Assembly (NCBI RefSeq): GCF_018613895.1
Contig: NZ_JAGGPH010000003.1
Span: 186,001 to 250,000 of the forward strand
Direction: 5' to 3'
DNA: 64,000 bases
DNA from: Curtobacterium sp. ISL-83
GTDB taxonomy: Bacteria > Actinomycetota > Actinomycetes > Actinomycetales > Microbacteriaceae
Below the pieces are notes generated by a model. The model was not told where the DNA came from. It made no database searches and worked only from the letters and a program-made list of their open reading frames with translations. A program made the translations under genes and the position numbers. Shown here one piece after another: positions 1-8,004 of this stretch. The number at the start of each line of letters is the position of its first letter. Position 1 is the stretch's first letter.

Positions 1-1
1 A

Positions 2-793
2 TCGATCCTGTCGGGCGTCGCGAGCGCCGGGTCGAGCGCGACCCACGTGTTCGAGTCCCTGTTCATCATCCTGTTCACCAGCATCTTCCTGCTCATCGAC
101 GGCAAGAACGTCTGGCGCTGGACCGTCCGGCTGTTCCCGCGCAAGGCGCGTGCCGCGGTCGACGGCGCCGGTGTCGCCGGGTGGATCACGCTCACCAGCT
201 TCATCCGCGTGCAGATCCTCGTCGCGTTCGTCGACGCCCTCGGGATCGGCATCGGCTCGTTCATCGTCGGCCTGTTCTTCGGTGGCATGCCCCTGGTCAT
301 CCCGATCGCGGCCTTCGTGTTCCTCGGGTCCTTCATCCCCGTCGTGGGCGCGATCGTGACCGGGTTCCTCGCGGTGTTCGTCGCCCTCATCTTCAACGGC
401 CCGATCGCCGCGGTCCTGGTGCTCGGCGTCGTCCTGCTCGTGCAGCAGATCGAGGGCCACGTCCTGCAGCCGCTCGTGATGGGCAACGCCGTCAAGGTGC
501 ACCCGCTCGCCGTGGTGCTCGGCGTCACGGCGGCGTCCGGTCTGGCCGGCATCCCGGGGGCGTTCTTCGCGGTGCCGCTCATCGCGACGCTCAACACCAT
601 GGTCACGACGATCGCCAGCGGTCGGTGGCGCGGGCTCGACTCGAACCACGTGCTCGAAGCGACCCCGAAGCACGGACAGCACGGCGAGGTCCAGCTGATG
701 CGGCGTCGGCGCCACAAGGTCGGCGACGACGTGCCGGCGCCCGGCAGCGACAAGCAGCCCGCCGCGGTCGAGGGCACCGCCAGCACGAACTGA
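2..793 (+). CDS. AI-2E family transporter, C-terminal part
   Basis: The reading frame is open from the first bases of the window, so the gene begins upstream; 263 residues are visible. The protein is a polytopic membrane protein. Hydrophobic segments alternate with short loops, and the signature NAVKVHPLAVVLGV followed by GLAGIPGAFFAVPL is characteristic of the AI-2E/YdiK/PerM-type exporter family near its C-terminus. A hydrophilic tail of about 60 residues rich in Arg, His and Pro follows the last membrane segment. The substrate cannot be read from sequence; the family name does not prove autoinducer-2 transport. The next gene, ilvA, has its own promoter. Confidence 0.85.
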   Translation, partial: SILSGVASAGSSATHVFESLFIILFTSIFLLIDGKNVWRWTVRLFPRKARAAVDGAGVAGWITLTSFIRVQILVAFVDALGIGIGSFIVGLFFGGMPLVIPIAAFVFLGSFIPVVGAIVTGFLAVFVALIFNGPIAAVLVLGVVLLVQQIEGHVLQPLVMGNAVKVHPLAVVLGVTAASGLAGIPGAFFAVPLIATLNTMVTTIASGRWRGLDSNHVLEATPKHGQHGEVQLMRRRRHKVGDDVPAPGSDKQPAAVEGTASTN

Positions 794-938
794 CCGGCCC
801 GCACGAGCCGGCGCACGGCACCAGCCAGCACGCTCGGCGCGAACCGCCCGCACGCGGCAGCACGAACCGGCAGCCCCGGCAGCACGAACCGGACGTCACG
901 GTTTCGTCTTGTCCTCCCCGAACCGCGATGATGGGGGA

Positions 939-2198
939 GTGACCGACATCAGCGCACCCCAGCCCCAGCTCGCCGCGTTCCCGACGCTCGCGGACATCGA
1001 GGCAGCGCGCGAGACCATCGCGGGGGTCGCGCGCGTCACCCCGATGGAGACGTCCCGGTTCCTGGCCGAGGTGCTCGGCTCTCCGGTCCACCTGAAGTGC
1101 GAGAACCTGCAGCGCACCGGGGCCTACAAGGTGCGCGGCGCGTACAACCGGCTGTCGACCCTCACTCCCGAGCAGCGTGCTGCCGGGGTCGTCGCCGCCA
1201 GCGCCGGCAACCACGCCCAGGGCGTCGCCTTCGCCGCCCGCGAGCTCGGCATCCCCGCGACGATCTTCACGCCCGTGGGCGTCGCCCTGCCCAAGCTCCA
1301 GGCCACGCGCCACTACGGTGCCGAGGTCGTCCTGCGCGGCCACTCCGTGGAAGAAGCCCTCAGCGCCGCGAAGGACTTCGCGAACCGGACCGGCGCGGTC
1401 TTCATCCCGCCGTTCGACCACCCCGCCGTCATCGCCGGCCAGGGCACCCTCGGCCTGGAGATCGTCGACCAGGTGCCGGACGTCGACACCGTCATCGTCC
1501 CGATCGGCGGAGGCGGCGTGATCGCGGGCATCGCGCTGGCGGTGAAGGGCCTCGCGGAGCGCCGCGGGCGGCCGATCCGCGTGATCGGGGTGCAGGCCGA
1601 GAACGCCGCCGCCTACCCGAGCTCGATCGACGCGGGGGAGCCGGTGACCGTCGTCACGAAGCCGACCATCGCCGACGGCATCGCGGTGGCGCGCCCCGGC
1701 GACCTGAACTTCCCGATCATCCGCGACAACGTGGACCAGATCGTCACCGTCTCGGACGACGACACCGCGCGGGCGCTGCTGGTGCTGCTCGAGCGCGCGA
1801 AGCTCGTCGTCGAGCCGGCAGGCGCGGTCGGCGTCGCGGCGATCATGTCCGGTGCCGTGACGGACACCGGGCGCACGGTCGTGTTGCTGAGCGGCGGCAA
1901 CATCGACCCGCTCATGATGGAGCGCGTGATCACCCGCGGCCTCGTCGCGGCGGCCCGCTACATCGGCGTCCGCATCATGCTGCCGGACCGCCCCGGGCAG
2001 CTCGCCCGCGTCGCGCAGGTCATCTCGGACGCCGGCGCGAACGTCGTCGAGGTTCTGCACACCCGGCACGGCCAGGGGCTCGTCATCAACGAGGTCGCGC
2101 TCGACCTGTCGATCGAGGCGCGCGGCCCCGACCACGCGCAAGAGGTCATGAAGCGGCTGCACGAGGCGGGGTTCCAGCCGGAGCTGCTGGAGCGCTGA
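939..2198 (+). CDS. ilvA: Threonine ammonia-lyase with C-terminal ACT domain
   Basis: PLP enzyme that deaminates threonine to 2-oxobutanoate, feeding isoleucine synthesis or threonine catabolism. 419 residues. The PLP lysine lies in GAYKVRGAYNR (about residue 64), the substrate loop is SAGNHAQG and the phosphate-binding glycine loop is GGGGVIAG. A single ACT domain occupies the last 80 residues (from VRIMLPDRPGQLA), giving the length of the short ACT-containing class rather than the two-ACT E. coli IlvA. The GTG start at 939 is chosen because a GATGAT hexamer ends 6 bases upstream, consistent with leaderless transcription; a TTG at 909 is the only in-frame alternative close by. Confidence 0.9.
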   Translation: MTDISAPQPQLAAFPTLADIEAARETIAGVARVTPMETSRFLAEVLGSPVHLKCENLQRTGAYKVRGAYNRLSTLTPEQRAAGVVAASAGNHAQGVAFAARELGIPATIFTPVGVALPKLQATRHYGAEVVLRGHSVEEALSAAKDFANRTGAVFIPPFDHPAVIAGQGTLGLEIVDQVPDVDTVIVPIGGGGVIAGIALAVKGLAERRGRPIRVIGVQAENAAAYPSSIDAGEPVTVVTKPTIADGIAVARPGDLNFPIIRDNVDQIVTVSDDDTARALLVLLERAKLVVEPAGAVGVAAIMSGAVTDTGRTVVLLSGGNIDPLMMERVITRGLVAAARYIGVRIMLPDRPGQLARVAQVISDAGANVVEVLHTRHGQGLVINEVALDLSIEARGPDHAQEVMKRLHEAGFQPELLER

Positions 2199-2211
2199 CG
2201 CGCCATCAGGA

Positions 2212-2252
2212 GGACGGGAGGCCCGTGGCGGCGCCGCACGGGCCTCCCGTCC
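2212..2252. repeat. Palindrome family A, copy 1 (GGACGGGAGGC arms)
   Basis: A 41-bp inverted repeat with arms starting GGACGGGAGGCCCGTG and ending CACGGGCCTCCCGTCC. It lies between the convergent ilvA and greA genes and could fold into a strong hairpin in either transcript, so a bidirectional terminator role is plausible although there is no clear U-tract. The same arm sequence recurs at 4702, 7764, 9554, 37306 and 59826. Confidence 0.85.
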
Positions 2253-2257
2253 GACTA

Positions 2258-2319
2258 CGAACCAGAAAACCGACGTCGAACCAGGTGGTGACCTGGTTCG
2301 ACGTCGGTTTCGTGGTTCG
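2258..2319. repeat. Palindrome family B, copy 1 (GAACCA...CGACGTCGAACCAG arms)
   Basis: Nearly perfect 62-bp inverted repeat: the left arm contains AACCGACGTCGAACCAGG and the right arm CCTGGTTCGACGTCGG, with a short centre. It sits next to palindrome A between convergent genes. A diverged second copy is at 9467-9529, also beside a family A palindrome. Confidence 0.85.
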
Positions 2320-2367
2320 AACCGAGTGCTCAGCGCGAGCGCTCAGCGCGAGCGCTGCGCGCCGCGC

Positions 2368-2856
2368 CTACGGCTCGTAGCGCTCGACCTTCGTGACCTG
2401 GACGGCGATGTCCTTGCCGTTCGGCGCCGTGTAGGTGGCCTTGTCGCCGGCACGGAGCCCGACGATCGCCGCTCCCACCGGGCTGACCGGGCTGTACACC
2501 GTGAGGTCCGAGCCCTCCGCGACGATCTCGCGGTTGCCCACCAGGAACGTCGACTCGTCGCCGGCGATCACCGCGGTGACGACCGTGCCGGGCTCGACGG
2601 TGCCGTCGAACACCGCTTCGCTCACGGTTGCGTGCTTGAGCAGCTCGGTGAGTGCTCGGATGCGGGCCTCGATCTTGCCCTGCTCGTCCTTCGCAGCGTG
2701 GTAGCCGCCGTTCTCCTTGAGGTCGCCTTCTTCGCGAGCGGCCTCGATGCGGCTCGCGATCTCGATGCGCGCCGGACCGGAGAGCTGCTGGAGCTCCGCC
2801 GTGAGACGGTCGTGCGCCTCCTGCGTGAGCCAGGTGGTCTGCGTGTCGTTGCTCAT
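2368..2856 (-). CDS. greA: Transcription elongation factor GreA
   Basis: Cleavage factor that rescues backtracked RNA polymerase in the cytoplasm. 162 residues, normal family length. N-terminal coiled coil (LTQEAHDRLTAELQQL through about residue 75) with the GreA-type tip EEGDLKENGGYHAAKDEQ, whose acidic residues reach the polymerase active site, then the FKBP-like C-terminal domain with SPVSPVGAAIVGLRAGD. The ATG at 2856 is preferred because AAGGGA lies 6 bases before it; an ATG two codons upstream (2862) would leave no spacing. The gene is preceded on the same strand by a strong terminator. Confidence 0.95.
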   Translation of the reverse strand: MSNDTQTTWLTQEAHDRLTAELQQLSGPARIEIASRIEAAREEGDLKENGGYHAAKDEQGKIEARIRALTELLKHATVSEAVFDGTVEPGTVVTAVIAGDESTFLVGNREIVAEGSDLTVYSPVSPVGAAIVGLRAGDKATYTAPNGKDIAVQVTKVERYEP

Positions 2857-2890
2857 GTTCATTCCCTTCGGCCAGTCGCTCCGTCGGGAG

Positions 2891-2925
2891 CCGTAAAAAA
2901 GGAGACCGGCCGGGCGGCCGGTCTC
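2891..2925 (-). terminator. Rho-independent terminator of the DUF4307 gene
   Basis: On the minus strand a perfect 10-bp stem GAGACCGGCC / GGCCGGTCTC with a 4-base loop is followed by a run of six U. It lies just after the DUF4307 stop codon and before greA, separating the two transcripts. Confidence 0.9.
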
Positions 2926-2945
2926 GAATGGCGAATCACGACAGT

Positions 2946-3395
2946 CTAGGGAACCCAGCAGTCGTGGATCAAGCCGGTCACACCACGTGTCGTCGTGTTC
3001 ACGTCGGTGGTGACGTTCCGCGTCCGGTCGGCCGACTTCGGGAGCGTGATGACCTTCCAGCCCACGATCGTGAAGGACTTGTCGAGGACCTGGACGGCGC
3101 AGCGTGCGGTGGTCCCGGGGTCGACCGAGATCTGCGAGTGCACGGCAGCGCGGTGCTCCGACACGATCTGGTAGCCGACGTCCTGGGAGTCGAGCCCGTG
3201 GTTCGCCTGGTCGAGTCCGGCCCAGATCACCCAGGCGCCGAACACGACCACCACCGCGATGGCGGCGATGATGGCGATGACCCGCGATCGGCGCTTGTGA
3301 CCGGAGGTCCGGCCGTAGCGGTCGTCCAGGGTCGCGGCCGCGCCGGCGGTGGGTGCGGACGACGTGGCGGCAGTGGGGTGCAGCGGTTCGGACAG
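2946..3395 (-). CDS. DUF4307 membrane protein with a probable CTG start
   Basis: 149-residue protein with one transmembrane segment (VIAIIAAIAVVVVFGAWVIW) and an extracytoplasmic domain holding two Cys, the layout of the DUF4307 family of Actinobacteria, whose function is unknown. The family-typical cytoplasmic stretch LDDRYGRTSGHKRRSR lies upstream of the first GTG (3254), so that GTG is internal. No ATG, GTG or TTG occurs in frame between it and the start of homologous sequence. A CTG at 3393-3395 gives the sensible N-terminus (M)SEPLHP and is preceded by GGGAG at 7 bases. A -10 like AGGATAAT lies further upstream. Confidence 0.75.
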   Translation of the reverse strand: MSEPLHPTAATSSAPTAGAAATLDDRYGRTSGHKRRSRVIAIIAAIAVVVVFGAWVIWAGLDQANHGLDSQDVGYQIVSEHRAAVHSQISVDPGTTARCAVQVLDKSFTIVGWKVITLPKSADRTRNVTTDVNTTTRGVTGLIHDCWVP

Positions 3396-3506
3396 TTCGG
3401 GGCTCCCGGGGTGATTATCCTGATCCCAGGGTAGTTCACGCCTCGCTGTGCGCTGCCCGCGTCCACGTGCTCACCCCACCCCGCTCACGATCAGTGAGGA
3501 ACACCT

Positions 3507-4397
3507 GTGCCGTACCGCCTGATGGCCGTCCACGCCCACCCCGATGACGAGTCGAGCAAGGGGGCCGCGACGGCGGCGAAGTACGTCGCCGAGGGCAACG
3601 AGGTCCTGGTCGTCTCGTGCACCGGCGGGGAAGCCGGCGACATCCTGAACGACCAGCTCGGCGAGCCGGCCACGAGCCGCGCCCACCGGGACATGGCCGG
3701 GTTCCGCCGCGGCGAGATGGCCGCTGCGCAGGCCGCGCTCGGCATCGACCACGTGTGGCTCGGCTACCACGACTCCGGGTTGCCGGACGCCGAGAAGGGC
3801 GAGACCGTCCGACCGGGCACCTTCTCGACCGTGCCGCTCGAGTACTCCACCGAGGCGCTCGTCCGCGTGGTCCGACGCTTCCGCCCCCACGTGCTCGTCA
3901 CGTACGACGAGAACGGCGGCTACCCGCACCCGGACCACATCCGGACGCACGAGGTCTCCGTCGCGGCCTGGACCGCCGCGGCCGACCCGGACGCGTACCC
4001 GGCGGCCGGGGAGCCGTGGTCCATCGCGAAGCTCTACTACGAGCGCACCATGAACCCGCGGCGCTTCCGCGCGATCTACGAGGCGATGCAGGAGCACGAG
4101 CCGATCAGCCCGGCCATCGAGCAGCTCCGGGAATGGGTCGAACGGTTCGCGGACCGCCCCGACCTCGCCACGACGCACGTCGACGTGCACGAGTACTTCG
4201 ACGCCCGTGACGCCGCACTCCGCGCCCACGCCAGCCAGGTCCCGCCGGACAGCGCCTTCTTCTCGTTCCCGAACGACCTCCTCGCGACGGTGTGGCCGAC
4301 CGAGGACTACCAGCTCGTCGAGGCCCGCGTGCCGACCGAGCTCCCCGAGTCCGACCTGTTCGCGGGCATCCCAGCCGACAAGGACACCACCGCGTGA
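3507..4397 (+). CDS. mca: Mycothiol S-conjugate amidase
   Basis: Zinc amidase that cleaves mycothiol S-conjugates into a mercapturic acid and GlcN-Ins for detoxification. 296 residues, normal for Mca. The zinc motif AHPDDESSKG is at the N-terminus and the second histidine motif is PHPDHIRTHE. The longer C-terminus with YYERTMNPRRF fits Mca better than the related deacetylase MshB. GTG start with GAGGA about 8 bases upstream. Its stop overlaps the start of the next gene (GTGA), so the two are translationally coupled. Presence of this gene implies mycothiol metabolism, hence an actinobacterium. Confidence 0.92.
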   Translation: MPYRLMAVHAHPDDESSKGAATAAKYVAEGNEVLVVSCTGGEAGDILNDQLGEPATSRAHRDMAGFRRGEMAAAQAALGIDHVWLGYHDSGLPDAEKGETVRPGTFSTVPLEYSTEALVRVVRRFRPHVLVTYDENGGYPHPDHIRTHEVSVAAWTAAADPDAYPAAGEPWSIAKLYYERTMNPRRFRAIYEAMQEHEPISPAIEQLREWVERFADRPDLATTHVDVHEYFDARDAALRAHASQVPPDSAFFSFPNDLLATVWPTEDYQLVEARVPTELPESDLFAGIPADKDTTA

Positions 4398-4693
4398 GCA
4401 TCATCACGGCCGTACTCGCCGCGAACCCCAGTCCGAGCCCGACCTCCGTGGTCCCGGACGTCAACGTCACGCCCGGGGTCGCCGGCTTCGTCGCGATCGC
4501 GCTCGTCGCCGTCGCGACGATCCTGCTCCTCGTGGACATGACCCGTCGCATCCGCCGGACCCGCTACCGGGCGGAGATCCGGGAGCGCCTCGAGGCCGAC
4601 CTGGCCGAGGGCGGGTCGACCACGGACGAGTCGGCGCGTCGCGCCGACGAGCACGGGCGTGCCGACGTCGGCGACGACACCGAGCGCGGCTGA
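4394..4693 (+). CDS. Small single-pass membrane protein downstream of mca
   Basis: 99 residues: a short outer N-terminus rich in Pro and Ser, one transmembrane helix (GFVAIALVAVATILLLVD), then a charged tail beginning TRRIRRTRYRAEIRERLE, following the positive-inside rule. The GTG start overlaps the mca stop codon by GTGA. This pairing with mca recurs in relatives as far as I recall, but the function is unknown. Confidence 0.8.
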   Translation: MSIITAVLAANPSPSPTSVVPDVNVTPGVAGFVAIALVAVATILLLVDMTRRIRRTRYRAEIRERLEADLAEGGSTTDESARRADEHGRADVGDDTERG

Positions 4694-4701
4694 CGGAACC
4701 A

Positions 4702-4755
4702 ACAGGCGGACGGGAGGCGCGTGGCCAGCTGGCCACGCGCCTCCCGTCCGCCTGT
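4702..4755. repeat. Palindrome family A, copy 2, perfect 27-bp arms
   Basis: A 54-bp perfect palindrome with no loop, containing GGCGGACGGGAGGCGCGTGG and its exact complement. It lies between the end of the mca transcript and the converging hemolysin III gene, so either a bidirectional terminator or a mobile palindromic element is possible. Confidence 0.9.
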
Positions 4756-4802
4756 CGGTCTGGTCTCGACGGCCGCAGGCCTGCCGCTCGCGCGGCGCGA
4801 GC

Positions 4803-5510
4803 TCAGCGCACCGGGTGGAGCGCCACGACGAGCACCCCGGCCCACTGGGCCGCGAACGCGACCACGGTCAGCGCGTGGAAGACCTCGTGGAAGCCGAACA
4901 CCGTCGGTGAGGGGTCGGGCCGCTTGAAGCCGTAGACGAGCGCGCCGAGGACGTACGCGACACCGCCGGACAGCACGAGCACCGTCATCGGGACGCTCGC
5001 GGCGAAGAACTGCGGCAGCAGGCCGAGCGCAGCGCAGCCGAGCACCAGGTAGATGGGGACGTAGAGCCAGCGCGGCGCCCCGATCCACAGGACCCGGAAC
5101 GCGATCCCGAGGACAGCGCCCGACCACATCACCCAGAGCACGACGACCATCAGCGTGTGCGGGAGCGCGCAGATCGCGACCGGCGTGTACGTCCCCGCGA
5201 TGAGCAGCAGGATGTTCGTGTGGTCGATGCGCTTCAGGACCGCCTTCACCCGCGGCCGCCAGGGGAAGCGGTGGTACGTCGCCGAGACGCCGAACATCGC
5301 CAGGGACGTCGCGGTGAAGACCGCGCAGCCGACCTTCGCGGCTGTGCTGTCAGCGAGCGTGATGAGTACGATGCCCATGGCCAGGGCGAACGGGAAGGCG
5401 CCGAGGTGGATCCAGCCCCGCCAGGCCGGCCGGAGGTCGTCCGGGGTGGTGTCGGCGTCCTCGGTGAACGGGACGTGGGGGATGGTCGCCGTCTCGCGCT
5501 CGTCGTGCAT
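4803..5510 (-). CDS. Hemolysin III / PAQR family membrane protein
   Basis: 235 residues with seven predicted membrane segments. The PAQR-type metal-binding residues are visible: SATYHRFPW near the end of helix 2, and HEVFHALTVVAF in the last helix; the first motif, usually an E upstream, is less clear. Bacterial family members are called hemolysin III or YqfA/TrhA, and their physiological role is usually membrane homeostasis rather than haemolysis. The ATG at 5510 is 6 bases after a TACCCT hexamer, so the transcript is probably leaderless; CGGAGG directly abuts the ATG and is too close to be a normal ribosome site. Confidence 0.88.
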   Translation of the reverse strand: MHDERETATIPHVPFTEDADTTPDDLRPAWRGWIHLGAFPFALAMGIVLITLADSTAAKVGCAVFTATSLAMFGVSATYHRFPWRPRVKAVLKRIDHTNILLLIAGTYTPVAICALPHTLMVVVLWVMWSGAVLGIAFRVLWIGAPRWLYVPIYLVLGCAALGLLPQFFAASVPMTVLVLSGGVAYVLGALVYGFKRPDPSPTVFGFHEVFHALTVVAFAAQWAGVLVVALHPVR

Positions 5511-5534
5511 CCTCCGAGGGTATGGCCCCTTCCC

Positions 5535-5600
5535 GGACGCTTGCAGGACGGGGCTGGGACGTTTGCAGGACGGGTCCCGGACGCCTGCAGGACGGGTCCC
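5535..5600 (+). repeat. Three tandem 22-bp units between divergent genes
   Basis: Three consecutive units of the form GGACGYYTGCAGGACGGG plus four bases begin at 5535, 5557 and 5579, then a partial GGACGG. They fill the space between the divergently transcribed hemolysin III and prenyl transferase promoters, so they could bind a regulator or be simple expansion. Confidence 0.75.
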
Positions 5601-5663
5601 GGACGGCTCCGGGCCACCTCGTGCCGGAGGTGCGCTGCGGTCCGGTGCACTACGCTCGTCCCC

Positions 5664-6449
5664 GTGACCGGCACGGCGGGATGGGCAGGACGAGGCATCC
5701 TCTACCGTGCCTACCAGAGCCGGATCCGCCGCCAGATCGAGGACGCCGCCAAGCCGAAGCACGTCGCCATGATCGTCGACGGGAACCGACGGTGGGCGAA
5801 GCAGCTCGGGCTCGAGTCCGCCGCCCACGGGCACCGTGCCGGGGCCGCGAAGATCCCGGAGTTCCTGACCTGGTGCGACGACCTCGGCGTCCAGGTCGTG
5901 ACGCTCTACCTGCTGTCGAGCGACAACCTGACCGGTCGCGCCGGCGACGAACTCGAGCAGCTCGTCGGGATCATCGCCGACCTCGCGAGCACGCTCTCGG
6001 ACCACCGCGACTGGCGTGTCCAGCACGTCGGGGCGAACGAGGGACTGCCCGAACCGCTCGTCGACGCGCTCGTGCGGGCCGAGCAGCGCACGGCGGACCA
6101 CACCGGGCTGCACATCAACCTCGCCGTCGGGTACGGCGGCCGGCGGGAGATCGCCGACGCCATGCGGAGCATCGTCCGGGCGCACGGGGAAGAGGGCGGC
6201 ACGCTCGACACCCTGGCCGAGGTGCTCACGCCCGAGCTCATCGGGGACCACCTGTACACGCAGGGTCAGCCGGACCCCGACCTGGTCATCCGGACGTCGG
6301 GCGAGCAGCGGCTGTCGGACTTCATGCTGTGGCAGAGCGCGCACAGCGAGTTCTACTTCGTCGAGGCGCTGTACCCGGACCTGCGCGAGGTCGACTTCCT
6401 GCGTGCGGTGCGTGACTTCGGGTTGCGGTCCCGGCGCTTCGGGGGCTGA
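5664..6449 (+). CDS. uppS: Isoprenyl transferase (cis-prenyl diphosphate synthase)
   Basis: Soluble cis-prenyltransferase that elongates an allylic diphosphate with isopentenyl diphosphate for polyprenyl carrier lipid synthesis. 261 residues. The family motifs are present: HVAMIVDGNRRWAK with the catalytic Asp, GHRAGAAK, the YLLSSDNLTGR region, AVGYGGRREI and the C-terminal RTSGEQRLSDFMLWQ. The YLLSSDN motif, where UppS normally has STENW, matches the shorter-chain Z-farnesyl/decaprenyl group of Actinobacteria, so product length is uncertain. GTG start 7 bases after a TACGCT hexamer, so probably leaderless. Confidence 0.92.
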   Translation: MTGTAGWAGRGILYRAYQSRIRRQIEDAAKPKHVAMIVDGNRRWAKQLGLESAAHGHRAGAAKIPEFLTWCDDLGVQVVTLYLLSSDNLTGRAGDELEQLVGIIADLASTLSDHRDWRVQHVGANEGLPEPLVDALVRAEQRTADHTGLHINLAVGYGGRREIADAMRSIVRAHGEEGGTLDTLAEVLTPELIGDHLYTQGQPDPDLVIRTSGEQRLSDFMLWQSAHSEFYFVEALYPDLREVDFLRAVRDFGLRSRRFGG

Positions 6450-6595
6450 GGCGGCGGTTCGCTCCCGCGGTTCTCGGTCGGGGGTCGCTCGTCCGGTTCT
6501 CGCCGGGTTCCGCTCGTGCGCTTCCCGGCTCGGGTTCGCTCGCGCAAGAGCGTCCCAGTACACTCACAGGGTTTCGTTCCTGAAAGGTGCACCCT

Positions 6596-7723
6596 GTGAA
6601 CATCGACGAGCGCATGCCCATCGAGGAGTTCGGCGCGGGTTTCGCCGAGGACCCCGGCTACCTCGACCACGCGGCGTTCGGCCCCGTGCAGACCGCCGTG
6701 CTCGAGGAGCAGCGTGTCCTCGGCACGATCCAGGCGCACATGCGTTTCGGCGCGATGGACACCCTCGACGAGCAGGACGTCCGGGTGCGCACCGTCGCGG
6801 CGCGGCTCGTCGGCCGTCGCGAGGACCAGGTCGTCTCGCAGACCGCCACCACCCCGGGGCTGCTGCACACCGCGTTCGGTCTGACCGGTGGCGTGCTCGT
6901 CTCCGCTGACGAGTTCCCGTCGCTGCCCCTCGCGCTCGCGAGTGCCGCGTCGGCGACCGGTGGCCGCGTGCAGCCCGTCGTCATCGAGTCCGGGGCGGGG
7001 TGGATGACGCCGGACCTCATTGCGTCCCGACTCGGCGACGACGTGACCGCGGTCGCGGTGTCGCTCGTGGACTGGCGCACCGGGTACCTCGCCGACCTCG
7101 AGGCGATCCGCGACGTCATCGGCGACCGGCTGCTCATCGTCGATGCCATCCAGGGCTTCGGTGTCGTGGACGCCCCGTACGAGGTCGCGGACGTCGTCGC
7201 CACCGGCGGCCAGAAGTGGTTGCACGCGGGGTGGGGGACCGGGTTCACCGCGTTCAGCGACCGTGCCCTGAACCGTCTCCGTCCGGCGCTGTCCGGACCG
7301 CACGGGACCACCGGGTGGCCGCTCGACGTCCCGTCCGTCCGCCCCGGAGCCGCCGGCTACCAGATGACCCGGATCGACCCCGTCGCACAGGCTCGGCTCG
7401 CGGTGTCCCTCGACCGGTTGACGTCCGTCGGGGTCGCGGCGGTGCAGGAACGGGTGTCCGATCGCGTCGAGCGCGTGTTCGACATCGCCGACGAGTTCGG
7501 CCTGTCCGTGGAGTCCAGTCGTGACCCGCGTGAGCGAGCGGGCATCGTCGTGCTGCGGCCGCCGCAGGGCAGGCTCACCGCGTTGTCGGCCGCGCTGCAC
7601 AACCACGGTGTCACGGTGACGACGCGGCTCGGGGTGGCCCGGGTGTCGGTGTACGCGTCCACCACGGACGAGACGCTCGACATGTTCCGCGACGCCTGCG
7701 TGTCCTACGCCACGATGCAGTAG
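6596..7723 (+). CDS. Class V aminotransferase-fold PLP enzyme
   Basis: 375 residues with the NifS/class V fold. LDHAAFGPV near the N-terminus, VSLVDWRTGYLADLEAI in the middle, LLIVDAIQGFG carrying the PLP-ring Asp and Gln, and the Schiff-base Lys in TGGQKWLHAG. The sequence resembles the EgtE/isopenicillin epimerase/Csd-like subgroup rather than the IscS group: there is no conserved Cys loop. No ergothioneine genes are nearby, so the reaction is unassigned. GTG at 6596 is chosen over GTG 6587 because GAAAGG lies 8 bases before it. Confidence 0.8.
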   Translation: MNIDERMPIEEFGAGFAEDPGYLDHAAFGPVQTAVLEEQRVLGTIQAHMRFGAMDTLDEQDVRVRTVAARLVGRREDQVVSQTATTPGLLHTAFGLTGGVLVSADEFPSLPLALASAASATGGRVQPVVIESGAGWMTPDLIASRLGDDVTAVAVSLVDWRTGYLADLEAIRDVIGDRLLIVDAIQGFGVVDAPYEVADVVATGGQKWLHAGWGTGFTAFSDRALNRLRPALSGPHGTTGWPLDVPSVRPGAAGYQMTRIDPVAQARLAVSLDRLTSVGVAAVQERVSDRVERVFDIADEFGLSVESSRDPRERAGIVVLRPPQGRLTALSAALHNHGVTVTTRLGVARVSVYASTTDETLDMFRDACVSYATMQ

Positions 7724-7763
7724 CTGGCCAGCCAGCTGGACCAGCGCCGGGCGCGCGCCGCCG

Positions 7764-7807
7764 CGGACGGGAGGCGCGGTGCGGGCCCGCACCGCGCCTC
7801 CCGTCCG
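7764..7807. repeat. Palindrome family A, copy 3, perfect 22-bp arms
   Basis: A 44-bp perfect palindrome with arms CGGACGGGAGGCGCGG plus GTGCGGG, positioned between the aminotransferase stop and the phoH promoter region; here the flanking genes run in the same direction, so it is most simply a terminator of the upstream gene. Confidence 0.88.
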
Positions 7808-8004
7808 GCAGCGCGCAGCGCCGTTCACGCGACCGTAACCTGGCGAACCGCGTGTCGCTGGCGGTGCGTCGCGGAGCGGACGTAGCTTGACCACATCGGG
7901 CATCGCGCCCGATCGAAGCGGCCACAGTCGGTGCTTCGGGACCCGCTCCACGGCCGCGTCGAGGACAGTGACCGGGCCCGTCGCGGCCCGGGGATGGAGT
8001 GGTC

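Noticed and set aside
603-2162. Long open frame on the minus strand opposite ilvA, and similar frames opposite most genes
   Set aside because: GC-rich coding DNA leaves antisense frames open; translations are Arg/Asp/Val-rich without family motifs and the opposite strand encodes well-conserved enzymes.
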